A stretch of DNA of 17,304 bases from Endobugula sp047619205. Its GTDB lineage: Bacteria > Pseudomonadota > Gammaproteobacteria > Pseudomonadales > Cellvibrionaceae. A model generated the notes under the pieces. The model had not been told where the DNA came from. It saw only the letters and a program-made list of their open reading frames with translations, and did not search any database. Every line of letters begins with the position of its first letter. The stretch's first letter is position 1. Shown in pieces: positions 1-7,633 of this stretch. Location of the stretch: the NCBI GenBank assembly GCA_047619205.1, contig JBLHJR010000069.1, positions 1 to 17,304 of the forward strand, written 5' to 3'. The position numbers and the translations under genes are program-made.

Positions 1-2
1 CT

Positions 3-107
3 CTTAAGCATTGCTTAGGCATTATCATTTATGAATCAAGCCTTGAAACTTTCAGACTGACCAAAAATCAAGGCTGCAATATCACTACAGCTATTATGGA
101 TGGGTGA
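3..107 (+). CDS. possible 3' end of an unidentified gene (runs in from the left)
   Basis: This frame is open from the window edge to a TGA at 105-107, giving about 34 residues with no start codon; the other two plus-strand frames stop within the first 18 bases. The residues (Y-E-S-S-L-E-T-F-R-L-T-K, later T-T-A-I-M-D-G) look like a plausible protein C-terminus, but I cannot assign a family. The last codons overlap a degenerate copy of the inverted-repeat end found at 8826-9025 and 10614-10785. The stretch is short enough to be open by chance, so this is weak. Confidence 0.25.
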   Translation, partial: LKHCLGIIIYESSLETFRLTKNQGCNITTAIMDG

Positions 108-112
108 TTAGC
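91..112. repeat. degenerate remnant of the MITE terminal repeat
   Basis: The 22 bases contain TATGGATGGGTGATTAGC, which resembles the outward-facing end of the two elements further right (TATGGATGGGCACTAGCTAG). I see no matching left end or element core beside it, so it would be a solo, decayed end. A chance match cannot be excluded. Confidence 0.25.
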
Positions 113-248
113 ATAAATTCGCCGTGATGATTTAGGCTATGTTTGAATGATGGTGGAATAGATGTTTTAATAACTGTATTTTTATTGTATTGAATTGGGC
201 TTCTTAAGTTTATACTTTTGTTGAGTGATTCTTTGAAAGAAAAATTAA

Positions 249-275
249 TTGATGACTTGTTGTTGCGACTATAAT
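249..275 (+). promoter_or_regulatory. candidate sigma-70 promoter for the glycosyltransferase gene
   Basis: A perfect TATAAT lies at 270-275 with TTGATG at 249-254 as a possible -35. The 15-bp spacing is shorter than the usual 17. Transcription would start near 282, giving an almost leaderless message if translation starts at 289, or a leader of about 18 bases if it starts at 301. The whole 1-288 stretch is AT-rich, which raises the chance of a fortuitous match. A 7-bp hairpin (CTTAAGC/GCTTAGG) at 3-19 is the only other structure I see before the gene. Confidence 0.35.
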
Positions 276-288
276 AAATTAATGAAAA

Positions 289-1260
289 ATGGGTCCATTA
301 ATGGCTGATTTCCCCCTGATTAGTATTCCAGTTTTTACCTATAATGGGGCAGATTTTTTAGCGGCTCAGCTTGACTCATTATATGCTCAGACATATCCAA
401 ATATTGAAATTTTGGTGTGCGATGATGGTTCAACAGATGAAACGGTTAGAATACTTAAGTGTTATGAAGCTTCTCATGGATTGAATTTTGAGCAGAATTC
501 TGAAAATATAGGTCTAAATAAAAATGTTGAAAAAGCATTAGGTCTTTGTGCTGGAGAGTATATCGCTCCGTGCGATCAGGATGACATTTGGTATCCTGAT
601 AAAATACAAATTTTGTTTGACGCTATAGAGAATAATCAGCTCATCTATTCCAAAAATATTAGGATAGGTGTTAATGATCAAGTTATTGAAGAAGATTTCA
701 AAAAAACTGACTATCTTATTTCAGGTAATAATGCGCTCGCTTTTTTATTTGGAAATTGTGCCTCAGGGCATACTATGTTGTTTAGGCAGTCGTTAATAAG
801 TGAGTTGTCTCCTATGCCTCCAGATATTTTATTATTTGATAAATGGATTGTTTTCGTTGCCGCGTTAGTGGGGGCGGTAGCATATGTGGATAAGCCATTA
901 GTTAAATACCGCCAGCATGAAAATCAAACAACATTCGCTAAAAAAATTAAAACCATTAACCCTATTAAGCGCTTTATTATAAAAGATGCCGAAAAGAAGA
1001 AAGGTTTTAACAATCTTCTAGAAATAATAACTCTTTTTCACGATAAAATGCCGGTTGAACATGAAGAAAAATGGATTGTTACTTTGATTAAGGACGAGTA
1101 TAAAAAGTTGCAATACTGTTATTTTTCCCCAATACTTTATGGTATCTATGTTAAATATTCGGATAAACTATTTGCAATGTCAAATGAGGCAAAGCATGCT
1201 AAAATTTCTAAGCGAATGGCTAGGGGTGTTTGGTATTATCGTTTAAGATTATATCTGTAA
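289..1260 (+). CDS. glycosyltransferase family 2 (rhamnosyltransferase-like)
   Basis: This is a predicted cytoplasmic GT-A fold enzyme that transfers a sugar from a nucleotide-sugar donor onto a growing polysaccharide or LPS glycan. Residues 9-60 carry the GT2 N-terminus (PLISIPVFTYNG, then CDDGSTD at 44-50, the nucleotide-binding Asp motif). DQDD at 96-99, followed by IWYPDKI, is the metal/acceptor motif typical of O-antigen rhamnosyltransferase-like GT2 proteins. The length, 323 residues, is normal for the family. No clear Shine-Dalgarno sequence precedes either Met1 (289) or Met5 (301, sequence MADFPLISI); Met5 fits family N-termini better, so the true start may be 301. The gene is conspicuously AT-rich in base and codon use compared with the tolC-parE region, consistent with transferred polysaccharide genes. 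Donor and acceptor cannot be deduced. Confidence 0.88.
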   Translation: MGPLMADFPLISIPVFTYNGADFLAAQLDSLYAQTYPNIEILVCDDGSTDETVRILKCYEASHGLNFEQNSENIGLNKNVEKALGLCAGEYIAPCDQDDIWYPDKIQILFDAIENNQLIYSKNIRIGVNDQVIEEDFKKTDYLISGNNALAFLFGNCASGHTMLFRQSLISELSPMPPDILLFDKWIVFVAALVGAVAYVDKPLVKYRQHENQTTFAKKIKTINPIKRFIIKDAEKKKGFNNLLEIITLFHDKMPVEHEEKWIVTLIKDEYKKLQYCYFSPILYGIYVKYSDKLFAMSNEAKHAKISKRMARGVWYYRLRLYL

Positions 1261-1285
1261 AGAGAAGGGGCGTGTTAATGTCGTG

Positions 1286-1347
1286 GCTCCAGACTGTTAT
1301 GGAGCGTAAGGTTGTCAATGGCTAGTAAAGCTTGATAGTACAAGCTT
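1286..1347. other. two small hairpins in the 1261-1406 gap
   Basis: GCTCCA (1286-1291) pairs with TGGAGC (1300-1305) across 8 bases. AAGCTTG (1328-1334) pairs perfectly with CAAGCTT (1341-1347) across 6 bases. A third, CCATC/GATGG, lies at 1373-1388. None is followed by a T-run on either strand, so these are not classical intrinsic terminators. They sit between the convergent glycosyltransferase and DUF2007 genes and may affect 3' ends, which is inference. Confidence 0.4.
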
Positions 1348-1406
1348 ATATCCTAATTGGCTAGCAGGCACCCCATCTGCATTGATGGCTTAAGTTGGCA
1401 CCGCAT

Positions 1407-1715
1407 TTATTGTTGACGTTCTGCCTGACAAGACCAGCAGGTTTCAAAAGCAGGCTCATTTTGCTCTTGGCAATGAGTGCATACCCAACTATTTTTACTG
1501 TGGCTATCAAAGGCTTTTTCAATCAATTCAAAGGCTTGGCTATAATCATTATCATCTAAAACCCACAGTTCTAACCAAGCATCAAAAGGTGCTAAATCAC
1601 CCGCCGCACCAGCGGCATATTCATTTTTTAATAATGTACTAATGCCGGCAGCATCAATAATGTTCTTTGCGTTATTCACAAAAAAGCGATTTTCGTGTGT
1701 GTAAACCATTTTCAT
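1407..1715 (-). CDS. DUF2007 domain protein with C-terminal RanBP2-type zinc finger
   Basis: This small soluble protein (about 102 residues) has an N-terminal DUF2007-like domain ('putative signal transducing protein' family, a ferredoxin-like fold in which residues such as NAKNIIDAAGI and the W-L-E-L-W-V strand are typical). A C-terminal zinc ribbon with spacing W-x-C-x2-C-x3-N-x6-C-x2-C matches the RanBP2 finger pattern. I placed the start at 1715 (MKMVYTHENR) because GGGA lies about 9 bases upstream; an in-frame Met at 1751 would add 12 residues (MMSTIHILGKTI) with no ribosome site. The finger suggests protein or nucleic-acid binding, but no partner or pathway is known. It is transcribed away from the GGDEF-EAL gene. 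Confidence 0.75.
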   Translation of the reverse strand: MKMVYTHENRFFVNNAKNIIDAAGISTLLKNEYAAGAAGDLAPFDAWLELWVLDDNDYSQAFELIEKAFDSHSKNSWVCTHCQEQNEPAFETCWSCQAERQQ

Positions 1716-1879
1716 GATTGTTTTCCCGAGAATATGAATGGTGGACATCAATATAGGGCATAAAGTTGCATGTTAATCTCCTCCATGGCGCTCATTCAAG
1801 ACAAGTAGCCCTGCTTTTACTTTTGAGCTATATTAAGTAAACGACTTCTCCGCTCTATCTTTTAGTTGGCAATAGGTCT

Positions 1880-3820
1880 ATGGCGCTCAAACTTGAAAAC
1901 TTAACGATTCCTATTTGGATTTATGATATAGATCAGTATTGTATCCATTGGGCGAATCCGTCAGCGTTAGAGCTTTGGGAAACTGAATCTTTGGAAGAAT
2001 TACGCTGTTTAGATTTTAAAGTTATTATGTCGGGTGCTTTACAAGAGAGCCTGTTCGAGTTTCAAGAATCCTTCAAGCAAGGTTATACACTATCACATAA
2101 TTGGCACTTTTCGCCTAAAGGCATTGAAAAACATGCATTCTGTCAATTGTCAGGTTATCGATTAGATGATGGCCGTATGGCCATGCTAGTAGAAGCGTTG
2201 CCGATCGACAAATTAAATTATGATATGCAGAGTGGTTTGACGGTAATGTTGTCAGACTATTCTGCCGATGGTGTTTTTATAAGTGGCAATCCTCCTTTTC
2301 TGCAATCTATGGGCCGCAATAATGATGCGCTTGAAGATATTGTTGTCGATGTTTCCGTGCTTAAAATATTGAACCGCAGTCTTGTGCAATCAGGAAGGTT
2401 TGAAGACGACGTGCTGATGAAGGGTGTAAGGGGGGATCGATGGTGTCATTTGATCGCCGTATATGTTCAAGCAGAAAATAAACAGCAAAAAATATTATTG
2501 CATCAATATGATATTCATCAACGTAAAATTACAGAAATTGCACTGGCTCGAGAAGTGTTAACTGATGCCTTAACGGGCTTGTTAAATCGTCGTGGATTAA
2601 GTCAAAAGCTGGCAGAATTTGAGGCTGAAAGTAATGGCTTTCTACTTTATTATATTGATCTTGATGGTTTTAAATTAATTAACGATTCCTATGGTCATGG
2701 TGTAGGTGATCAAGTATTGCAGGCGGTTGCAGAAAGGTTGTTAACTTGTTTGCCAAAAAGTAGTTTAGTGTGTCGTTTTGGCGGTGATGAATTTGTTGCC
2801 GTTGTACAATTGCGGGAGGTCAATAACGGCAGTGATTTTGCTAGTGCCTTAGTGGCATCCTTGTCAGATGTTTACAACGATAGCCACTTACATGCGATGA
2901 CCTTATCGGCCAGTGTTGGGGTGGCTCAATACCCAATAGATTCAAGCATAATCGCGGATGTTATTTTATATGCTGACGCGGCAATGTATCAGGCAAAACA
3001 TTTAGGTAAGCGTCGCTGGATTCAATATCAAGAGGGAATGGAGCAGCCCATTCGCCGGCAAAGTGTTATAGCGCAACATCTGTATGACGCTGAGCGCAAT
3101 GGAGAGCTGTCACTTAATTATCAGCCTGTTTGGGATTTTTCCAATGATAGCAGTGGACGTATCGTTTCATTTGAGGCTTTGTTACGTTGGTATAATCCTA
3201 TTTTAGGTTGGGTGTCACCAGAAGAGTTAGTAAAGGTAGCCGAAGAGATCGGTATTATTGACGCCATTGAATGTTGGGTTGCTGATCGCGCGTTATCGGA
3301 TTTACTAGTCTTGAGAGAGCAGGTAGTCGCAACAGCCACTATGGCAGTCAATGTGTCAGCTGTACATTTACTTGATCCGACATTTCCTCAGTTTTTATTT
3401 CAGTTACTAGAAGAGAAGCGTCTGTTGCCAGAAGATTTGACGGTAGAGTTTACTGAAAGTGCTTTGGTAGAAGATATCGATAAAGAAAATAGTGCGATAC
3501 ATAAATTTATTGAAGGTGGTATTAATATTAGTATCGATGACTTTGGTACAGGGTATTCTTCACTGGCTTACCTACATCAAATTCCCGCTACAACAGTTAA
3601 AATCGACCGCTCGTTTGTAGAACAGATAGAACATAATAGTAAAACCGTACAGCATATCGCTAGCTTAATTGAGGCGCATGAAATGTGTGTATTGATCGAA
3701 GGCGTTGAAACTGAGCAGCAAAAACAAAAGTTGATTGAATTCGGTATTTATTTACACCAAGGTTATTTATTGGGAAGACCGAAGCCGTTATCATTTTATA
3801 TTGAAAGCAATCAAATTTAG
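1880..3820 (+). CDS. PAS-GGDEF-EAL cyclic-di-GMP turnover protein
   Basis: This 646-residue soluble signalling protein likely makes and/or degrades cyclic di-GMP. An N-terminal PAS-like sensor spans about 1-110 (PIWIYDIDQY, WANPSALELW) and a second PAS-like segment about 115-220. The diguanylate cyclase domain (about 225-385) begins with DALTGLLNR and has an intact GGDEF at 301-305 with YIDLDGFK. The usual RxxD inhibitory site is P-K-S-S at 292-295, so product inhibition is probably lost. The phosphodiesterase domain (about 395-640) has EAL at 432-434, N491, the E523-x2-E526 region, DDFGTGYSS at 553-561, KIDRSF and EGVE, so both catalytic sites look competent. There are no membrane segments. 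AGG lies just upstream of the ATG. The stop overlaps the stop of the convergent hydrolase gene by four bases. Confidence 0.95.
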   Translation: MALKLENLTIPIWIYDIDQYCIHWANPSALELWETESLEELRCLDFKVIMSGALQESLFEFQESFKQGYTLSHNWHFSPKGIEKHAFCQLSGYRLDDGRMAMLVEALPIDKLNYDMQSGLTVMLSDYSADGVFISGNPPFLQSMGRNNDALEDIVVDVSVLKILNRSLVQSGRFEDDVLMKGVRGDRWCHLIAVYVQAENKQQKILLHQYDIHQRKITEIALAREVLTDALTGLLNRRGLSQKLAEFEAESNGFLLYYIDLDGFKLINDSYGHGVGDQVLQAVAERLLTCLPKSSLVCRFGGDEFVAVVQLREVNNGSDFASALVASLSDVYNDSHLHAMTLSASVGVAQYPIDSSIIADVILYADAAMYQAKHLGKRRWIQYQEGMEQPIRRQSVIAQHLYDAERNGELSLNYQPVWDFSNDSSGRIVSFEALLRWYNPILGWVSPEELVKVAEEIGIIDAIECWVADRALSDLLVLREQVVATATMAVNVSAVHLLDPTFPQFLFQLLEEKRLLPEDLTVEFTESALVEDIDKENSAIHKFIEGGINISIDDFGTGYSSLAYLHQIPATTVKIDRSFVEQIEHNSKTVQHIASLIEAHEMCVLIEGVETEQQKQKLIEFGIYLHQGYLLGRPKPLSFYIESNQI

Positions 3821-5004
3821 TTTTTTTTGTTGATAGGTATGGTTTTTAGTCTTTCCCGAAGATGAAGTGTATTGTCTTTTTCCAGCATCTGAATCGTATT
3901 TGCGACTAACAAAGGGATGTCATCTTTACGGAAATCTTTGCTCGCGCGAACTTCGCCTAGCTTGACAATGACTAAGTTTTCATCGGGAACTACTATGATA
4001 TATTGTCCAAGATGTCCGCTAAACCAAAAGTAGCTAGGTTCTGCTTGATAGTTTAGCCATATAGATTGTCCAAAATAATTTTTATTTTGCTGGGCAAGCA
4101 TTCCAGCTATATACTTTCGAGGAATAATGTTTTTTGATTTCCATGTGCCATTGTTCAGCATTAATTGGCCTAGTTTAGCAAAGTTGCGCGCATTGGTATT
4201 AAGGCAGCAAAAGACTAATTCCATATTCTCATGACCATCTAAGTGCCATAGTGCATTATCATTCATGCCTAGTGGCCTCCATATTTTCTCGCTTAAGTAT
4301 CCGCTAATGGTTTTTCCAGTTAAAGCGCGTTGTAACAAAGTGCCTAGTATTTGAGAAGAAGCGCTAGAGTAGTAATATTCGCCAGCAGTTTTAGAAAATT
4401 TCCCGCGTAATAAAAACTTCTCAACATTGTAGCCATACATCAATTGAACCGTAGGACTTAATGGAGAATAGTAGCGTTCATCCCACACGTAGCCGGAAGT
4501 CATGGAAACAAGCTGGCGGATATTCACCAAGCGACCGTATGGGTCGGTTTTAAATTCAGGCAGAAAATCGATTATTTTTTGATCTAAGCTTTGGATGTGC
4601 CCTTCTTCAATAGCAATACCTAATAATAATGCAAGAACGGTTTTAGCCATAGAAAAAGAGTTGGTTTTACTGCGGTCGTGATAGCCATCAAAATATTTCT
4701 CAGTTATTATTTTACTATTTTTGATGACGATAAAGGCAGCAGCCTTATTTTCCTGTAAATAATGGCTTAATTTTTTAGGTAATATTTGTTGGTTGTAATG
4801 AGGGTGTTTTTCCCAGAGCTGGATAATGCCATGTTGAATTTTTCGAACGGAAAAGGCGGTATGGTCATTAATGTTAGCGGTAACAAATCCAGACAAATAC
4901 GTATTATTAATGGCCCTGAAGATATAAGCATGGCCAGTGAAATATAACCCCGCACTGCTGATGATAATGATAGTTAGACATAGTGTTAGGCCGTTTTTTA
5001 ACAA
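3817..5004 (-). CDS. membrane-anchored serine hydrolase, class C beta-lactamase fold
   Basis: A 395-residue member of the beta-lactamase-related serine hydrolase/esterase family (EstB, 6-aminohexanoate-dimer hydrolase type). Residues 5-22 form a hydrophobic signal anchor, so the catalytic domain should be periplasmic. The nucleophile motif S-x-x-K is SMAK at 118-121. The tyrosine of the second motif is Y212 in YSSASS, replacing the YxN of true lactamases. GHLGQY at 330-335 supplies the H-x-G in place of K-T-G, and these substitutions favour esterase or amidase activity over antibiotic hydrolysis. The start appears to be TTG (5004), because no ATG occurs in frame before the anchor and a stop lies 15 bases upstream. 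It follows the DMT exporter by 31 bp on the same strand, suggesting co-transcription. The substrate is unknown. Confidence 0.88.
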   Translation of the reverse strand: MLKNGLTLCLTIIIISSAGLYFTGHAYIFRAINNTYLSGFVTANINDHTAFSVRKIQHGIIQLWEKHPHYNQQILPKKLSHYLQENKAAAFIVIKNSKIITEKYFDGYHDRSKTNSFSMAKTVLALLLGIAIEEGHIQSLDQKIIDFLPEFKTDPYGRLVNIRQLVSMTSGYVWDERYYSPLSPTVQLMYGYNVEKFLLRGKFSKTAGEYYYSSASSQILGTLLQRALTGKTISGYLSEKIWRPLGMNDNALWHLDGHENMELVFCCLNTNARNFAKLGQLMLNNGTWKSKNIIPRKYIAGMLAQQNKNYFGQSIWLNYQAEPSYFWFSGHLGQYIIVVPDENLVIVKLGEVRASKDFRKDDIPLLVANTIQMLEKDNTLHLRERLKTIPINKKN

Positions 5005-5035
5005 TGGTCTTATCTCGCGCTATAAAAAATGGGAT

Positions 5036-5953
5036 TTATAGTTTTGATGGTTGGTGGGTTTTTTCTTTGGGTTCGGGTCTTGTCTCTTCAAGTAAGGCTG
5101 CAATCAATACCATTATCCCGCCTATTAATTCATGACTTTTTAAGTCGCTGTGAGTAATCAAGACAACGGAAGTGACTGCTGCGACTAATTCCAGCACAAG
5201 AATGACAGCCGAGCGCCCAGCTTCAATTTGAGTGACGGCCCATAGACTGCCAAAACTGATGAGCATAATCCAAATCATCCCATAAGCCATAGCTAGTGGA
5301 ACTGCACCATTATCGGGTAAGGGAACTGTGAGTAACCAGTCAGTATTGGCGGCAATAAAGTGGGGGAATAGCAGCAGAGGGATAAGCATCAGCATGACGC
5401 AGCCAGTAAACATAAAGCCAATTTTACTCGCTAAGGGAACCGAGGCGGTAAAGCGAAAGAGGATGTTAGTCGAAGCTAAGCCGACGCCAGCCCCTAAGGC
5501 TAATAGATCAATGCCTGAGAAGCTAGTCCAGGAAAAATTCCAGGCCTCTAAAATAAAAAATGCACCGCCTACACAAATAAATAAGGCCGCGATCCGGCGC
5601 TTGTCGATGGCTTCGTTTAAAAATATTTTACCCCCTAAAACACTCCAGATAGGCAGCATATAAAATAAAATCATCACCCTTATAACATCACCTTCAGAGA
5701 TAGCGGTTTGAAAAGCGACATTAGCAAAGCCACCTAAAAACCCAAGGGCAAGCATCATCGGTAATGCGGGCAGCCATGCACGTCGCTGTTTCATGGTCCA
5801 TGGTAGTAATGCTAAAGCAGCAGAGGTAAAGGCAATGATAATAATATGCGGCGTATCTAAGCCCATGTTATTAAGGCCTTTAATGGGTAGCCAAGCTAAA
5901 CCCCAGCCTATTGAAGATAGGCATAACACTAATACAGCAAAGCGAGAATTCAT
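5036..5953 (-). CDS. EamA/DMT-superfamily inner-membrane transporter
   Basis: This 305-residue, very hydrophobic protein has about ten predicted membrane helices in two EamA repeats (roughly residues 7-137 and 148-290). The first begins with the characteristic SIGWGLAWLPIKGLN segment, where the G-W-G and P-x-K positions match drug/metabolite exporters. The second carries GAGVGLASTNILFRF and ends with VLITHSDLKSHELIGG before a charged cytoplasmic tail (E-E-T-R-P-E-P-K-E-K). Family members export amino acids, metabolites or dyes; the substrate cannot be predicted. It lies 76 bp downstream of tolC and 31 bp upstream of the hydrolase gene, all on the minus strand, with no terminator-like hairpin plus T-run visible between them. 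I see no good Shine-Dalgarno sequence before the ATG. Confidence 0.9.
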   Translation of the reverse strand: MNSRFAVLVLCLSSIGWGLAWLPIKGLNNMGLDTPHIIIIAFTSAALALLPWTMKQRRAWLPALPMMLALGFLGGFANVAFQTAISEGDVIRVMILFYMLPIWSVLGGKIFLNEAIDKRRIAALFICVGGAFFILEAWNFSWTSFSGIDLLALGAGVGLASTNILFRFTASVPLASKIGFMFTGCVMLMLIPLLLFPHFIAANTDWLLTVPLPDNGAVPLAMAYGMIWIMLISFGSLWAVTQIEAGRSAVILVLELVAAVTSVVLITHSDLKSHELIGGIMVLIAALLEETRPEPKEKTHQPSKL

Positions 5954-6029
5954 AAGTAGAGGTGATTCAATGTCTGGTAGGAGGTTCTATAGGCCCGAAG
6001 TTCAGGTATTGGCTTGCTAGTAGCTGGCT

Positions 6030-7376
6030 TTAGTTCTTTTGCAGTGATTGTTCTAATTTTTCTAAATCACTCAGCTGTAAATTACCTGCAGACTGTTTGA
6101 GTGATAGGGTGTTAATAATATAATCGTAGAGCGTATCTAAATAATCCCGCTGGGCTTGGAATGAATTGCTCTGGGCATTAACGACATCCACAATATCTCT
6201 AGTGCCTGCATCGTATCCCGCCCTGGTTGCCTCTAGGGCACTTTCATTCGACAATACCGCTTGTTTGCGCGCTTTGATTTGTGCAATGTCAGTCGTGACC
6301 GAAAGATAGAGCGAGCGAGCGCTCTGTATGGTGCTGCGTTGGGTGAATAAAAAATCTTCCTTAGCGCTAATGGCTCTTTGTGCGGCTTGGCGCTCCAAGG
6401 CAGATGTCCCGCCACCAGCATACAGAGGAATATTGAGGTTGATGCTAAATACCGTGCTATTGGTATCGCTAACAGAAGATGTGCTGCCTGCTGTATCAAT
6501 ATCGCTGTCTCTATCGTTATAACTGATGCTGCCATTGAGTGTCGGTAAGTGCTCGCTCTTTGCTGCTTTGGCACTGAGTAAGCTGGCCTCGGCTTTGAGT
6601 TCGCTGGCTTTTAGCTCGAGATTATTGGCTAAAGCAAAGTCGACCCATGCTTGTTGATTTTTGGGCTCTGGGGATATGGCGGTAAAATCTTTTCTCAAGG
6701 GGGCGATGGCGGTATGCAGCTTGCCAGTTAAGACGGTGAGTGAATCGAATTGTATGCCCACATTGGCTTGCGTATTGATTCGGTTGGCAACGGCACTGTC
6801 GTAAGCGGCTTGTGTTTCATGGACATCGTTAATCGAAATTAAACCCACTTCATAGCGTTGACGTGTTTGTTCTAATAAGGTCGCTTGGGATTTCTCTTCT
6901 GCTTTATCCGTTTGCAGTTGATCCACTTCACGCAAGGTATCAAAGTAAGCTTGAGCGCTACGAATAATTAAGTCTTGCTTGTCTGCTTGGTAGCTGACTT
7001 CGGCGATACGGGTTTGAGTTTTACCCTGTTTATAGGTATTCCATGCGCTGAAATCAATCAATGCTTGAGTTAATGACACGCCATAATTAATTTCGTCCGT
7101 ATCGGTTTCGGCTGGGCTGGTGCCGCTAGTATCGGCATTGGCTTGGCTAACTGAGGCCGTACCAGTAATATTGGGTCGTAAGGCGGCTCGGTTAATGTTG
7201 GCTGCTTCGCGATCGGCTAGGTATTGGGCGTAGTCAGATTTTAGTTGATGGTCGTTAGCCTTGGCGAGCGCGTAGATATCAAGTAAGGTCTCTGATTGAC
7301 TGTAAGACAATGCGGGTAAACATAGCATTAATAGATTGAATGCATTGAATAGTGGTCGAAAGGTGTTATTCATCAT
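6030..7376 (-). CDS. tolC: TolC-family outer-membrane efflux channel
   Basis: A 448-residue trimeric outer-membrane/periplasmic channel that partners with RND, ABC or MFS pumps and type I secretion. The N-terminus (FNLLMLCLPALSYS, then QSETLLDIY) is a signal peptide cleaved near residue 27, with the mature start resembling E. coli TolC (ENLMQVY). Two OEP repeats follow. The first contains GLISINDVHETQAAYD, equivalent to GLVAITDVQNARAQYD of E. coli; the second contains GTRDIVDVVNAQ, equivalent to GTRTIVDVLDAT. The protein ends shortly after the last helix, without the low-complexity C-terminal extension of E. coli TolC. The position, divergent from nudF-yqiB-cpdA-yqiA-parE, is the E. coli arrangement and supports true TolC rather than another efflux paralogue. 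Two adjacent ATGs exist; either may initiate. Confidence 0.94.
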   Translation of the reverse strand: MMNNTFRPLFNAFNLLMLCLPALSYSQSETLLDIYALAKANDHQLKSDYAQYLADREAANINRAALRPNITGTASVSQANADTSGTSPAETDTDEINYGVSLTQALIDFSAWNTYKQGKTQTRIAEVSYQADKQDLIIRSAQAYFDTLREVDQLQTDKAEEKSQATLLEQTRQRYEVGLISINDVHETQAAYDSAVANRINTQANVGIQFDSLTVLTGKLHTAIAPLRKDFTAISPEPKNQQAWVDFALANNLELKASELKAEASLLSAKAAKSEHLPTLNGSISYNDRDSDIDTAGSTSSVSDTNSTVFSINLNIPLYAGGGTSALERQAAQRAISAKEDFLFTQRSTIQSARSLYLSVTTDIAQIKARKQAVLSNESALEATRAGYDAGTRDIVDVVNAQSNSFQAQRDYLDTLYDYIINTLSLKQSAGNLQLSDLEKLEQSLQKN

Positions 7377-7520
7377 CTGTTTGGTTACCCTGATTGACGG
7401 TGGCGCTATTTTTTTACAAATATCAAGTGTAGTGCAAAATTTTATTACAATAGGCAGCAGTGTAGCTTTTTACTTTGATAAGGTCGATACTGGATTGTCA
7501 GCATTTCAACAGTATTCTGG

Positions 7521-7547
7521 CGGACAAGGTAAAAGTCCGTCTATAAT
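7521..7547 (+). promoter_or_regulatory. candidate nudF promoter with inverted repeat against the -10 box
   Basis: A perfect TATAAT lies at 7542-7547, preceded two bases earlier by the inverted repeat CGGAC (7521-7525) / GTCCG (7535-7539), which occupies the usual -35 and spacer region. No good -35 hexamer is present at 16-18 bp, so the promoter may need an activator or the repeat may be an operator. The rest of 7377-7520 is AT-rich and presumably holds the tolC promoter on the other strand, where I cannot pick a convincing pair of hexamers. Confidence 0.4.
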
Positions 7548-7566
7548 GAATATTAAGGTTAAATTC

Positions 7567-7612
7567 CTAGGGAGACTCTGAATAATCCTAGGCCTACTCA
7601 GAGTCTCTCTAG
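7567..7612. other. 15-bp stem-loop in the nudF leader
   Basis: CTAGGGAGACTCTGA (7567-7581) pairs with TCAGAGTCTCTCTAG (7598-7612): 14 Watson-Crick pairs and one G-T wobble, with a 16-base loop containing CCTAGG. No T-run follows on either strand, so it is not an intrinsic terminator. It ends 21 bases before the nudF ATG, with GAAAAGG right after it as a possible ribosome site. It could stabilise the message, bind a regulator as DNA, or be a small palindromic repeat. Confidence 0.7.
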
Positions 7613-7633
7613 CGAAAAGGTAATGTAGTCAAG

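Noticed and set aside
1328..1347. AAGCTTG/CAAGCTT hairpin as a terminator between convergent genes.
   Set aside because: The stem is only 7 bp and no T-run follows on either strand.
3821..3828. A run of eight T just after the GGDEF-EAL stop codon, suggestive of an intrinsic terminator.
   Set aside because: No stable GC-containing hairpin precedes it; the run is also coding sequence of the convergent hydrolase (lysine codons).
3817..5004. The SxxK serine hydrolase as a beta-lactam resistance gene.
   Set aside because: YSS and HLG replace the YxN and KTG motifs of class C beta-lactamases, pointing to the wider esterase/amidase group.
6233..6574. A 113-residue frame on the minus strand inside tolC, and similar long frames inside parE and the transporter gene.
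   Set aside because: They are out-of-frame shadows of strongly supported genes with no family features of their own.
7336..7581. An 81-residue plus-strand frame spanning the tolC-nudF divergent region.
   Set aside because: It overlaps the tolC start and promoter region, has no family resemblance, and ends in the leader hairpin.
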